From an uncultured Desulfosporosinus sp. (GTDB lineage Bacteria; Bacillota; Desulfitobacteriia; Desulfitobacteriales; Desulfitobacteriaceae), in NCBI GenBank assembly GCA_927405585.1, contig CAKMJS010000007.1:29674-93673 (forward strand): a DNA stretch of 64,000 nt, in the 5' to 3' direction. Numbering within the stretch: the first letter of the stretch is position 1; every line of letters begins with the position of its first letter. The position numbers and the translations under genes are program-made. Positions 26,745 to 35,681 of the stretch are shown one piece after another. The notes under the pieces are model-generated. The model searched no databases. It had not been told where the DNA came from and worked only from the letters and a program-made list of their open reading frames with translations.

Positions 26745-26773
26745 ATGTTCGAGGTTACCCATAATTTTCCTGC
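26745..26773 (-). promoter_or_regulatory. Possible sigma-H promoter of spoIIA
   Basis: Read on the minus strand, AGGAAAA and, about 12 bases on, TCGAAC resemble the sigma-H boxes (AGGAWWW and RNNGAAT). In Bacillus spoIIA is a sigma-H target. The -10 match is imperfect. Confidence 0.35.
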
Positions 26774-26840
26774 TTTGTTTTAGATGATTCCTTGGCAAGC
26801 TGTGTCGAAATACAGCAAATAGTTAAACAAGGGTCATTTT

Positions 26841-26870
26841 GTATAATTTTGGTCGTCCAGATAGATACTA
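26841..26870 (+). promoter_or_regulatory. Sigma-G/F-type promoter of the spoVA operon
   Basis: GTATA, exactly 18 bases, then GATACTA fit the Bacillus sigma-G consensus (GHATR-N18-CATWMTA). It lies 34 bases before the spoVAC start, as expected for a forespore-expressed operon. Confidence 0.65.
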
Positions 26871-26903
26871 TATTATCTGTCTTTCTAAAGAAGGAGAAAC
26901 AAA

Positions 26904-27371
26904 ATGGCTGACAATAATTTACGAAAACCCACGATCTCGGTAACTCCGGAAAACTATAAAGCACTCACGCAACAATTTACACCGAAGCCAACATTTGTTA
27001 AAAATGTTGTGAGGGCCTTTGTTGTGGGCGGAATTATTTGTGCAATCGGTCAGGTAATTATTAATCTTTTTATCGCCAGTGGCTTGTCCCGGGTTGAAGC
27101 GTCGACGGCAGGAACAGCTACGATGATCTTTATCGGGGCTTTATTAACGGGTTTAGGGGTTTATGATGTGATTGGGAAATTTGGAGGAGCCGGTTCAATT
27201 GTTCCAGTCACTGGGTTTGCCAACTCCATCGTCGCCCCGGCAATGGAATTTAAGCGGGAAGGTTATGTGCTGGGTGTAGGAGCAAAGCTGTTCACGATAG
27301 CAGGACCTGTACTGGTGTACGGTATAGCTACCTCGATCGTGGTGGGCTTTGTTTATTATTTCCTAAATTAA
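26904..27371 (+). CDS. spoVAC: Stage V sporulation protein AC
   Basis: A 155-residue membrane protein with about four helices. It has the SpoVAC signatures FVVGGIICAIGQ, GALLTGLGVYDVIGKFGGAGSIVPVTGFANS and APAMEFKREG. It forms the mechanosensitive part of the inner-membrane channel that moves Ca-dipicolinate into the forespore and releases it at germination. AAGGAG lies upstream of ATG. It begins the AC-AD-AE-AF operon; spoVAA and spoVAB are absent here, as in many clostridia. Confidence 0.95.
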   Translation: MADNNLRKPTISVTPENYKALTQQFTPKPTFVKNVVRAFVVGGIICAIGQVIINLFIASGLSRVEASTAGTATMIFIGALLTGLGVYDVIGKFGGAGSIVPVTGFANSIVAPAMEFKREGYVLGVGAKLFTIAGPVLVYGIATSIVVGFVYYFLN

Positions 27372-27446
27372 ACTTAATCAAGTCACGCTTCCAATTTCCA
27401 AGACACGGTAGTGAATATTCATTGACAAATGAAGGGGATAGAAAGC

Positions 27447-28454
27447 ATGGATTTGAAACGAGTGGGAAACCAAACTGTAGTGTTTGCTAATCCTCCAGTA
27501 ATTTTAGCTTCGTACTCTGTGGTGGGTCCGAAAGAAGGACAAGGACCTCTAAGTAAAACCTTTGATAGGGTATGGGATGACCAGTTGCACGGGGAAAAAT
27601 CCTGGGAGGTTGCGGAGACCAAAATGCTCCAAGAAGCGATGCAGGGGGCCATTGATCAAGTGGGCATTCCAAAGGATCAAATTGATTTTATGTTAGCGGG
27701 AGATTTACTTAATCAAATTATCTCCTCTAGTTTTGCTGCGCGTCAGATTGGCTTGCCTTTCATCGGCTTATATGGAGCCTGTTCAACAATGGCTTTGAGC
27801 ATGGCTGTTGGGAGTATGTTAATCGACGGAGGATTCGCGCGTAATGTCCTTGTCGGAGTCTCTAGCCATCATGATACTGCAGAGAGGCAATACCGTTTTC
27901 CGACGGAACAGGGTACACAACGGGCTATGAGCGCACAGTGGACGGTGTCTGGAGCGGGAAGTTTGCTTCTTGGAAAGAGTGGGACTGGGCCACGGATTAC
28001 ATCAGCTACGATCGGGCGGGTTGTGGACTATGCTGAAGCCGATGTCAACAATATGGGTGCGGCGATGGCGCCAGGGGTTGCGGATACAATCCTGAATCAT
28101 CTCCATGATTTGCAGCGCAAACCAGAGGACTATGACTTGGTTGCCTCTGGAGATCTAGGCGCGGTTGGCTTAGCACTCGCTGGGGAAGTACTAAAGAAGA
28201 GTGGTCTAGATATGGGTACTTCATTCACAGATTGCGGAGTTATGATCTACGATGCCTGCCAAGATGTCCATGCAGGAGGAAGTGGATGTGGATGCTCAGC
28301 GGTGGTTTTCGCCGGGAATATTATGCAAAGGCTTAAAGTTGGAGCATTAACGCGAGTTATGTTAGTGGGCAGCGGTGCTTTGCATAGCCCGACCTCTTCA
28401 CTTCAAGGAGAGTCCATCCCTGGTATTGGGCACGCAGTTGTGATAGAGGCATGA
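27447..28454 (+). CDS. spoVAD: Stage V sporulation protein AD
   Basis: A 335-residue thiolase-fold protein that binds dipicolinic acid. Family motifs include NPPVILASYSVVGPKEGQGP, GLYGACSTMALSMAVGSM with the retained active-site-like cysteine, VSSHHDTAERQYRFPTEQG and HAGGSGCGCSA. ATG at 27447 follows AAGGGG by nine bases; an in-frame ATG at 27429 is before that site. It is followed after 15 bases by spoVAE. Confidence 0.95.
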   Translation: MDLKRVGNQTVVFANPPVILASYSVVGPKEGQGPLSKTFDRVWDDQLHGEKSWEVAETKMLQEAMQGAIDQVGIPKDQIDFMLAGDLLNQIISSSFAARQIGLPFIGLYGACSTMALSMAVGSMLIDGGFARNVLVGVSSHHDTAERQYRFPTEQGTQRAMSAQWTVSGAGSLLLGKSGTGPRITSATIGRVVDYAEADVNNMGAAMAPGVADTILNHLHDLQRKPEDYDLVASGDLGAVGLALAGEVLKKSGLDMGTSFTDCGVMIYDACQDVHAGGSGCGCSAVVFAGNIMQRLKVGALTRVMLVGSGALHSPTSSLQGESIPGIGHAVVIEA

Positions 28455-28469
28455 AAGGAGCGATAGTCA

Positions 28470-28832
28470 ATGTTTAATATGATTATTCCAGCCTTTATTG
28501 TTGGTGGGAGTATTTGCGTTATTGGACAGCTTCTCATGGACTTGACGAAACCAAAATTTACTCCAGCGCATGTTCTGGTTTCCTTTGTGACGGGTGGAGC
28601 CATACTTACGGCGATGGGTCTATATGAACCCTTAGTTAAGATTGGCGGGGCTGGAGCAACAATACCGCTATCAGGGTTTGGTTATAGTCTTGCCAAAGGG
28701 GCTATGGAGGCAGTTGGGGAAAGGGGAGTCATAGGCGCTTTTTCGGGCGGTGTGGAAGCAACCGCTGTAGGGATTGCTGCAGCGGTATTTTTTGGATACT
28801 TGATGTCAGTCGCGTTTAAGCCCAAAGGGTAA
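28470..28832 (+). CDS. spoVAE: Stage V sporulation protein AE (AEb type)
   Basis: A 120-residue membrane protein with about three to four helices. Motifs FIVGGSICVIGQLLMDLTK, KIGGAGATIPLSGFGYSLAKG and GGVEATAVGIAAAVFFGYL are those of SpoVAEb, and its internal resemblance to SpoVAC is visible (GGAG, GFG). It completes the core AC-AD-AE DPA channel set. Confidence 0.93.
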   Translation: MFNMIIPAFIVGGSICVIGQLLMDLTKPKFTPAHVLVSFVTGGAILTAMGLYEPLVKIGGAGATIPLSGFGYSLAKGAMEAVGERGVIGAFSGGVEATAVGIAAAVFFGYLMSVAFKPKG

Positions 28833-28833
28833 A

Positions 28834-28965
28834 GCGAGGTGCGAGTTGCGAGGTGCGAGGTGCGAGGCACGAAGCACGAAGCACGAAGCATGAGGCACGA
28901 AGCACGGAAACTGGAACATAGGACTTTGTTTCGAACCTCGCGCCTCGTGCATCGAACATCGAAAA
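28834..28965. repeat. Period-7 repeat tract with inverted halves
   Basis: From 28834 to 28910 eleven consecutive heptamers follow each other (GCGAGGT, GCGAGTT, GCGAGGC, ACGAAGC and variants). From 28931 to 28965 five more heptamers follow in the complementary sense (TCGAACC, TCGCGCC, TCGTGCA, TCGAACA, TCGAAAA). The whole could fold back on itself. It separates spoVAE from spoVAF and codes for nothing recognisable. Confidence 0.8.
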
Positions 28966-28978
28966 GGGGGTGCAAGAT

Positions 28979-30457
28979 ATGGGCGATAATTCAAGTGAAA
29001 AAAACGTCCCCGTTAGTAAAGCTTATCAAAAAAACGTAGATTATCTCAATCGGGAATTAGGCGTTCCGGATTGTTTTGACATTGGTCTGCGAGAAATGTC
29101 TATTGGTGGAAAACGGGTGGCGATCTATTCAGTCAATGGTTTGGTCGATTCGAATGTGGTCAGCTACATATTAATGGTACTTGTTAACTTAGAACGATCG
29201 GATTTAATTGTTAATTCGCTTGAAAAGTTAGTCAAAGGGAGTATCGTCAATTTACAGGTTTCTGAAGTTGAAACGATGGATAAGGTGCTCTACTTTCTTT
29301 TATCAGGCCCAATGGTTATTTTTGTAGAGGGACAAGATAAAGGCATCATAGTGGATGTCAGGTCTTATCCTGCACGTCAGCCACAGGAACCAGATATTGA
29401 GCGCGTCACTCGAGGATCACGCGATGGATTTACAGAGACAATCGTCGTGAACACAGCTCTAATCCGCCGACGCTTACGTGATCCGAAACTGCGTATGAAG
29501 CTAGTCCAAGTGGGAGGGCGTTCGAAAACTGATGTTTGCATTGCCTATATTGAAGATATAACCAACTTAGATATGGTTGATAAGCTTCAGAAAGATATCC
29601 AAGCCATAAAGATTGATGGGATTCCCATGGCAGAAAAGAGTGTCGAAGAATTCATTCTAGGAAGTAAGATCTGGAATCCTTATCCTCGTGTGCGTTATAC
29701 TGAACGCCCAGATGTTGCTGCTATTCACCTACTTCAGGGATATGTCATCATCATTGTCGATACTTCTCCCTCAGTCATGATCGCGCCTGCGACCTTTTGG
29801 AGTCATGTCCAGCATGCCGAGGAATACCGGCAAGAGCCGATCGTAGGAGCGTATCTTCGCTGGATACGATTCGGAGGGATCTTTGCTGCGATCTTTATAC
29901 TTCCCCTCTGGCTTGCAGCCGCCTTAAATCCGCATGTATTACCAGAGTCGCTTCAGTTTATTGGGACTACTGAACCAGCGAGGATACCCTTACTTGCCCA
30001 AGTCTTGTTGGCTGAGTTTGGCGTAGATCTTTTACGAATGGCGACCATTCATACACCAGGCCCTTTAGGATCAGCGTTGGGTTTAATCGCTGCTTTCATG
30101 CTGGGAGACATTGCAGTTAAAGTGGGGCTGTTTACTCCAGAGGTAGTGATGTACATTGCCATTGCCGCGGTAGGAACCTTTGCGACTCCCAGTTATGAAT
30201 TGGGCTTGGCCAATCGCTTAGCTCGGCTGTTTCTCGTACTCATGGCGGGTCTCTTTAACTTTATTGGGTTCTGGGTAGGCTCGGCTATGCTGTTCTTTCT
30301 TTTATGGCGAACAAAATCCTTTGGTGTGCCGTATCTTTGGCCTCTCATACCCTTGGATGTCAAGGCAATGAAGGCCGTTTTGGTGCGCTCTCCAGTACCC
30401 ATTCAAAACCAACGCCCGAGTATTCTAAAGCCGCAAGATCGAGACAGTCAGCCATAA
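28979..30457 (+). CDS. spoVAF: Stage V sporulation protein AF (GerA-type)
   Basis: A 492-residue protein of the spore germination GerA family. A long soluble N-terminal domain (to about residue 290) includes VTRGSRDGFTETIVVNTALI and RRRLRDPKLRMK. A membrane domain with about five helices follows, starting after YLRWIRFGGIFAAIFILPLW. SpoVAF is thought to join the germinosome and help DPA release. ATG at 28979 is preceded by AAAAGGGGG; a GTG three codons earlier is less likely. It is separated from spoVAE by the heptamer tract. Confidence 0.92.
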   Translation: MGDNSSEKNVPVSKAYQKNVDYLNRELGVPDCFDIGLREMSIGGKRVAIYSVNGLVDSNVVSYILMVLVNLERSDLIVNSLEKLVKGSIVNLQVSEVETMDKVLYFLLSGPMVIFVEGQDKGIIVDVRSYPARQPQEPDIERVTRGSRDGFTETIVVNTALIRRRLRDPKLRMKLVQVGGRSKTDVCIAYIEDITNLDMVDKLQKDIQAIKIDGIPMAEKSVEEFILGSKIWNPYPRVRYTERPDVAAIHLLQGYVIIIVDTSPSVMIAPATFWSHVQHAEEYRQEPIVGAYLRWIRFGGIFAAIFILPLWLAAALNPHVLPESLQFIGTTEPARIPLLAQVLLAEFGVDLLRMATIHTPGPLGSALGLIAAFMLGDIAVKVGLFTPEVVMYIAIAAVGTFATPSYELGLANRLARLFLVLMAGLFNFIGFWVGSAMLFFLLWRTKSFGVPYLWPLIPLDVKAMKAVLVRSPVPIQNQRPSILKPQDRDSQP

Positions 30458-30500
30458 TCGAGGTGCGAAGTTTGATGAACGAGGTTCGAGTGCTTGTGCC
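30458..30500. repeat. Short period-7 tract after spoVAF
   Basis: The units TCGAGGT, GCGAAGT, ACGAGGT and TCGAGTG resemble the 28.8-kb heptamers. The remaining gap up to 30598 shows no other feature except the ribosome site of the next gene. Confidence 0.5.
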
Positions 30501-30598
30501 TTATTGAGCTTTGACGGTCCAGAAAGTATTTTAAAGCATCAGCAATTCAAAGAATATGTTTTAAGAAGTTGGATGATACATGAAAGGATGCCAGTATA

Positions 30599-31657
30599 GT
30601 GAAAATTGGATTTCCACGGGCTCTTTTTTATTACGATTATTTCCCATTTTGGGCTGGGTTTTTTCATTCACTGGATATTAAGGTGGTGACCTCTCCACCC
30701 ACACATCGACAAATCATGGAACAGGGCTTAAAAAAAGTCAGTGACGATACTTGTTTACCACTTAAGATTTTAGCAGGACATATACAAGCCCTCGATAAGG
30801 TGGACGCAATTTTCCTACCCCGCATGGTCAGTGTAGAAGCGGACACCTATAATTGCCCGAAATTCTTAGGAATTCCGGAAAGCCTATTCACTGCCGTTCC
30901 CGCTGGGATACCGGTCTTAACTGTCACGTTAAATTGGCGCAAGGGTAGACGTCAGATCCTGAAAGATCTTCAGGTCTTTGGGCTTCAGCTAGGTAAGGGC
31001 AAGGCGGATATCCAAAAAGCTTTTACCCTAGGGCAAGAGTGGCAAAAACAATACCAAGATTCAAGTGGCGCGGGCTGGGATTTTGAGGAGACTATTCGTG
31101 AGATCGAGAAGGTTACAAAGGGCTTAACGAAGCCCCAAATGAGTACTTTAACTCCGAGTATCCCTAAAGTACAGGATACAACAGATCGTCTGAGAATAGC
31201 GTTAGTCGGGCATTCCTACCTAACTCATGAAGCGTATGGAAGTCAAAATCTACTTGGGCGACTTCGTAAAAAAGCGGAGGTCGACTTAGTCCAACACGTT
31301 AAGCAAGAAGAAGTCGATACGAATTTGCTAGGACTGCGTAAAAAACTATTCTGGAATCATGCAAAGCAAATTTTTGGAGCAGGGAATAAGTTTGTCAGGG
31401 ACCCGAAAATTGATGGAGTTATCTACTTATCCTGTTTTGGATGTGGGACTGACTCCATGGTGCAAGAACTTTTAGCCCGTTATGCTCGGGAACAACATAA
31501 GCCCTATATGATGATCACTCTTGACGAACACAGTGGAGAAGCGGGGCTAGTCACTCGTCTCGAAGCATTTATAGATATGGTCGAAAGGAGGAAAGTCCAT
31601 GAAGGTTACGTTTCCGCATATGGGGAATGCCTGGATCGTGATTCAAACGCTCTTTGA
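30599..31657 (+). CDS. Acyl-CoA dehydratase activase-related protein (DUF2229-like)
   Basis: A 352-residue protein opening with KIGFPRALFYYDYFPFWAGF and containing SDDTCLPLKILAGH and CFGCGTDSMVQELLARYARE, the patterns of the DUF2229/COG3581 portion of large (R)-2-hydroxyacyl-CoA dehydratase activator-like proteins. The conserved cysteines could hold an iron-sulfur cluster. A GTG start at 30599 follows AAAGGATG. Its 3' end overlaps the next gene by 59 bases in another frame. In many Firmicutes this region is fused with the next two into one protein of well over 1000 residues. No dehydratase subunits are nearby, so the substrate is unknown. Confidence 0.75.
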   Translation: MKIGFPRALFYYDYFPFWAGFFHSLDIKVVTSPPTHRQIMEQGLKKVSDDTCLPLKILAGHIQALDKVDAIFLPRMVSVEADTYNCPKFLGIPESLFTAVPAGIPVLTVTLNWRKGRRQILKDLQVFGLQLGKGKADIQKAFTLGQEWQKQYQDSSGAGWDFEETIREIEKVTKGLTKPQMSTLTPSIPKVQDTTDRLRIALVGHSYLTHEAYGSQNLLGRLRKKAEVDLVQHVKQEEVDTNLLGLRKKLFWNHAKQIFGAGNKFVRDPKIDGVIYLSCFGCGTDSMVQELLARYAREQHKPYMMITLDEHSGEAGLVTRLEAFIDMVERRKVHEGYVSAYGECLDRDSNAL

Positions 31658-32747
31658 ATCCCTTAATGTTGAAGTGGTGGTTCCACCCACCAACAGTAAA
31701 CGAACCTTGCAATTAGGCACAAGATTGTCGCCAGAATCGGCTTGTATGCCGTTAAAACTAAATTTGGGCAATTATATTGAAGCGGTCAATGAAGGTGCGG
31801 ACACGATTGTGATTACTGGAGGGATCGGTCCTTGCCGTTTTGGGTATTATGGTGAAATCGAACGACAGATCCTCCGAGATGCCGGATATGCCTATGATGT
31901 GGTGACGCTTGAGCCGCCCGATGGGAGTTTGCTCGGTTTGGCGGGGCGTATCCGCTATTTAGCCGGCACGAAGAATTCCTGGGTGAAGATTATCAAGGCC
32001 TTACGATTCGCCTATCTGAAAAGTGTAGCCTTAGATCGAGTCGAAGATCTAATTCATGCCGCGAGGCCAAGACTGCCTGATCCCAGGGAAACGGAGAAGC
32101 TGTATGAAGCGGCTAAACTGCGCATCACTCAGACTATGACAGAGCTTGGGGTTAAGGAAACAGTTCGCTGGGTTCAAGAAAGTATCCGTGAACGTCAAGA
32201 GGAGATAAAGGACTCTGAACGGTTTCGCAAACCTTTGCGCATAGGAATTATTGGTGAAATTTACACAATTCTTGATCCATATACTTCAGTGGGTATTGAG
32301 GAAGAACTGGGGCGTTTGGGCGTGGAAGTGGATCGTTCGATTTACCTATCAGGCTGGGTAGGAAGCCATATATTTCAAGGTCTGGCTCCAGGATACCGTT
32401 CCATTAGATCCTATCCAGGTCATGCAAAACCCTATTTACCTCATTTTGTAGGAGGACATGGTCTAGAAACCGTGGGGGCTGCCGTGAAATTTGCTCAGGA
32501 GGGCTATAATGGGATCATTCAAATCTTCCCATTATCGTGCATGCCTGAGATTGTGGCAGCTAGTGTTTTGCCCAAAGTACAAGAAGATTACAAAGTGCCA
32601 ATTATGACTCTGGTCGTTGATGAACACACCGGACAGGCTGGGATGCAGACGCGGTTAGAGGCGTTCGTGGATTTATTGGAAAGGGCAAACTTTGAGCCAA
32701 GAACTGAACACAATAGAGGGGACGTGCTAAGTGTTGGGGGAAGATAA
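31599..32747 (+). CDS. CoA-dehydratase activase-related protein (COG3580-like)
   Basis: A 382-residue protein with KVTFPHMGNAWIVIQTLFES, LSPESACMPLKLNLGN, TGGIGPCRFGYYGEIERQIL and PLSCMPEIVAASVLP. It corresponds to the middle or C-terminal part of fused activase-like proteins. AAAGGAGG precedes ATG at 31599, which lies inside the previous gene, so translation is coupled. Its end overlaps the next start by 17 bases. Conserved CMP and PCRFG cysteines suggest metal or cluster binding. The function is inferred only by association with the adjacent ASKHA activase. Confidence 0.75.
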   Translation: MKVTFPHMGNAWIVIQTLFESLNVEVVVPPTNSKRTLQLGTRLSPESACMPLKLNLGNYIEAVNEGADTIVITGGIGPCRFGYYGEIERQILRDAGYAYDVVTLEPPDGSLLGLAGRIRYLAGTKNSWVKIIKALRFAYLKSVALDRVEDLIHAARPRLPDPRETEKLYEAAKLRITQTMTELGVKETVRWVQESIRERQEEIKDSERFRKPLRIGIIGEIYTILDPYTSVGIEEELGRLGVEVDRSIYLSGWVGSHIFQGLAPGYRSIRSYPGHAKPYLPHFVGGHGLETVGAAVKFAQEGYNGIIQIFPLSCMPEIVAASVLPKVQEDYKVPIMTLVVDEHTGQAGMQTRLEAFVDLLERANFEPRTEHNRGDVLSVGGR

Positions 32748-33759
32748 GTACTTTCTAGGGGTCGACGTCGGGTCAGTTAGTACAAATATTGTTTTGCTAA
32801 GACCAGACAATACTTTGAAAGAGGCTCTATATCTGAGAACACAAGGGCGGCCTATGCAAACGATTCAAGAAGGGATTAAACTATTACGGTCTAAAATTGG
32901 GAACTCTGCTGAAATAATGGGGGTTGGAACGACAGGGAGCGCGCGTCAGCTAGCGGCCACTTTGTTAGGAGCGGATGTCGTGAAAAACGAGATTACCGCT
33001 CATGCTGTCGCTGCTTCGCGAGTGAATCCTGAGGTGCAGACGATTCTTGAGATCGGAGGGCAAGACTCGAAAATCATTATTCTCAGGGATGGTGTCGCTG
33101 CTGATTTCGCCATGAATACCGTCTGTGCAGCAGGAACAGGGTCGTTTCTCGATCAACAAGCTGCGAGGTTGGGCATTCCAATTGAAGAGTTCGGTCCACT
33201 AGCGTTACAGGCTAAGCACCCGGTTCAGATTGCCGGGCGTTGTTCTGTTTTTGCGGAATCGGATATGATCCACAAACAACAGTTAGGGCATTCACTCTCG
33301 GATATTTTAGCAGGTCTATGCCAGGCCATGGTGCGAAATTATCTTAATAATGTGGGAAAGAACAAGGATATTAGAGGCCCGATTTTCTTTCAAGGGGGAG
33401 TGGCCGCTAATCCTGGGATACGTAAAGCCTTTGAAGTGGAGTTAGGACAACCTGTGATTGTGCCGGAACATTATGACGTGATGGGTGCCTTAGGTGCGGC
33501 GTACTTAGCCCAAGAAAAAGTGGGAATGCAAGTAGGAATGAGGTCCAAATTTCGCGGCTTACACCTAGGTGAGACTCAATTCGAAGCTAAGAGTTTTGAA
33601 TGCTCTGGATGCGCAAATCATTGTGAGGTTGTCGAAATCCAACAGGATGGGATAAGCTTAGCAAGGTGGGGAGATCGTTGCGGAAAATGGTCGATCGCAA
33701 GCAGCACTAGTGTTGACAACGATAGTGTAGAACATAAAGTGAAACAACTTGGAGCATAA
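32731..33759 (+). CDS. Acyl-CoA dehydratase activase (BadF/BadG/HgdC family)
   Basis: A 342-residue ASKHA-fold ATPase. The phosphate-1 motif GVDVGSVSTNIVLL, the cluster-ligand region NTVCAAGTGSFLDQQAARL, GRCSVFAESDMIH and the adenosine motif FFQGGVAANPGIRKAF are complete. Such activators hydrolyse ATP to inject an electron from a bridging [4Fe-4S] cluster into a dehydratase or reductase. Extra cysteines near the C-terminus (CSGCANHCE) add a possible cluster. The GTG start overlaps the previous gene. The partner enzyme is not in this window. Confidence 0.88.
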   Translation: MLGEDKYFLGVDVGSVSTNIVLLRPDNTLKEALYLRTQGRPMQTIQEGIKLLRSKIGNSAEIMGVGTTGSARQLAATLLGADVVKNEITAHAVAASRVNPEVQTILEIGGQDSKIIILRDGVAADFAMNTVCAAGTGSFLDQQAARLGIPIEEFGPLALQAKHPVQIAGRCSVFAESDMIHKQQLGHSLSDILAGLCQAMVRNYLNNVGKNKDIRGPIFFQGGVAANPGIRKAFEVELGQPVIVPEHYDVMGALGAAYLAQEKVGMQVGMRSKFRGLHLGETQFEAKSFECSGCANHCEVVEIQQDGISLARWGDRCGKWSIASSTSVDNDSVEHKVKQLGA

Positions 33760-33819
33760 ACACACAATACCGTGAAATATAAACAACAGTGAACTTACTA
33801 CAACTGTGAAATAAAAAAA

Positions 33820-33848
33820 TTGACCTCAATAGAAGGTTCTGATATACT
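33820..33848 (+). promoter_or_regulatory. Sigma-A promoter of the lysine riboswitch-lysA unit
   Basis: TTGACC, exactly 17 bases, TATACT. It predicts initiation near 33855, just before the riboswitch. Confidence 0.7.
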
Positions 33849-33877
33849 TAATAAAATTTAATAATGCCTCATCTCTT

Positions 33878-34080
33878 TGGAGGTGTGGTAGAGGCGCGGA
33901 TGACAAGAGTACCGTGGAGTAAGTAGCGGATACTGATGAGCCCATGGGAAAGGGAATTTCGCCGAAGTCCAAAAATACCGTAGTTTTTGGCGCTGGGTCT
34001 GTGGTAAAGAACTGCAGGACTGTCACACGATGTATTAGACCATGCAACGTGTGGAGAGCTACTCCCAACAGGAGATGAGG
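33878..34080 (+). ncRNA. Lysine riboswitch (L-box)
   Basis: The conserved core elements appear in order: GGTAGAGGCGCGGATGA and GAGTA near 33886, AAGGGAATTTCGCCGAAG near 33950, GGCGCTGGGTCTG near 33992, and GTGTGGAGAGCTACTCC near 34050, closing the P1 stem. It binds lysine and controls lysA through the terminator at 34104. Its presence between a strong promoter and lysA leaves little doubt. Confidence 0.93.
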
Positions 34081-34103
34081 GTCGATGTTTACGTGCATAA
34101 AGT

Positions 34104-34146
34104 ACGGTAACAGAGGACTCCTTCTGTTGCCGTTTTAATTTTTTTG
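34104..34146 (+). terminator. Riboswitch-controlled terminator
   Basis: ACGGTAACAGAGGA pairs with TCCTTCTGTTGCCGT and is followed by TTTAATTTTTTT. This is the expression platform of the lysine riboswitch. Confidence 0.85.
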
Positions 34147-34177
34147 AGTAAGCTATTGGGAAAGGGAGGACGAAGAA

Positions 34178-35512
34178 ATGAGGCTACACGGTACGCAATT
34201 GGTGAATGAACAAGGACATTTGGAAATTGGCGGATGTGACACTGTAGAATTAGCCAAACAATTTGGGACACCGCTTTACATTATGGATGAAGCCCATATA
34301 AGGGACATTTGCCGACAGTACCATTGTTCATTTGTGGAAGGCATAGAAAATGCAGAGGTAATTTATGCTTCTAAAGCGTTTTCAACGCTGGCCATGTGCC
34401 GGATTATTGATGAAGAAGGATTAGGCTTAGATGTTGTTTCTGGGGGAGAACTATATACTGCTCTTCAGGCTAATTTTTCAGCAGAACGAATTTACTTTCA
34501 TGGCAATAATAAATCTCGGGAAGAATTGGCGATGGCAATAGATGCAGGAGTTGGCCGCATTGTCGTCGATAATTTTTATGAGATGAGTATATTGAATGAG
34601 CTAGCTCAAGGACGGAATCAACAGGTCAACATCCTCCTTCGGGTGACACCTGGGATTGAAGCGCATACCCATGAATATATTCAAACAGGTCAGATTGAGT
34701 CGAAGTTCGGTTTTACATTACCAGACGGCACAGCTGATCGAGCGCTCAATTTAGCATTATCCTATTCGAATCTCGTAGTTAAAGGGATCCATGCGCATAT
34801 CGGTTCACAAATCTTTGAATTAGAATCGTTCCGGCATGAAGTTCAGATTATGATTAATTATATGGCAGATATACTGAAGCGTACCGGTTGCCTTTTACAG
34901 GAATTGAATCTTGGTGGAGGATTTGGGATTTATTACGCGTCCGGAGATGATCCTGCTCTGATTGCTGATTATGCCAAAACAGTCCAGAGTGCTTTGGAGG
35001 ATGCTTGTCACGACCAGAAGTTTCCACGTCCGAAAATTATTGTCGAGCCAGGACGTTCGATCGTAGGAACAGCAGGGACTACACTCTACACAGTGGGTTC
35101 CATCAAAGAGATTCCCGAGATTCGCAAATATGTTGCAGTCGATGGGGGGATGACCGACAATCCGAGGCCTGCACTCTATCAAGCACGTTACGAGGCAGTT
35201 CTTGCTAATCGCGCGAATGAAGCAACCGTCGAATCTGTTTCCATTACCGGAAAGTGTTGTGAGTCCGGAGACATGCTGATTTGGGATATAGAGTTACCAA
35301 AAGCTATATCAGGTGATCTACTGGCAGTTTCTTGTACGGGTGCTTATAACTATTCCATGTCGTCGAATTATAACCGACTTACGAGGCCAGGGGTGGTCCT
35401 AGTGAGGGACGGTCATGCCGATGTGATCGTAAAACGTGAAACCCATTCGGACTTACTGCGAAATGACATTTTGCCTGAGCGCTTGAAGTATTTACAAATG
35501 GCGAGTCGCTAA
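34178..35512 (+). CDS. lysA: Diaminopimelate decarboxylase
   Basis: A 444-residue PLP enzyme catalysing the last step of lysine synthesis. The PLP lysine lies in EVIYASKAFSTLAM, the phosphate loop in NLGGGFGIYY, and the substrate residues in CCESGDMLIWD and CTGAYNYSMSSNYN. Length is typical for a bacterial LysA. GGGAGGA lies upstream of ATG. Expression is governed by the lysine riboswitch directly upstream. Confidence 0.95.
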   Translation: MRLHGTQLVNEQGHLEIGGCDTVELAKQFGTPLYIMDEAHIRDICRQYHCSFVEGIENAEVIYASKAFSTLAMCRIIDEEGLGLDVVSGGELYTALQANFSAERIYFHGNNKSREELAMAIDAGVGRIVVDNFYEMSILNELAQGRNQQVNILLRVTPGIEAHTHEYIQTGQIESKFGFTLPDGTADRALNLALSYSNLVVKGIHAHIGSQIFELESFRHEVQIMINYMADILKRTGCLLQELNLGGGFGIYYASGDDPALIADYAKTVQSALEDACHDQKFPRPKIIVEPGRSIVGTAGTTLYTVGSIKEIPEIRKYVAVDGGMTDNPRPALYQARYEAVLANRANEATVESVSITGKCCESGDMLIWDIELPKAISGDLLAVSCTGAYNYSMSSNYNRLTRPGVVLVRDGHADVIVKRETHSDLLRNDILPERLKYLQMASR

Positions 35513-35531
35513 GTTAATATAACCCAAAAAG

Positions 35532-35577
35532 AAGACCTGTGTTGCGTTATTATATAAACGCTCGCGGGTCTTTTTTC
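35532..35577 (+). terminator. Terminator of lysA
   Basis: An imperfect stem (AAGACCTGTG... against ...CGCGGGTCTT) is followed by a run of T residues. Confidence 0.65.
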
Positions 35578-35681
35578 TATTCCGCAGAACACCATCACTG
35601 CATCTCGAACACCCTGTTTCAGGAATAGACAGCGGTCCCTTGTTTCAGTCAGAGGTAGCGCCTAGGGTTTTGTGATGCTAG

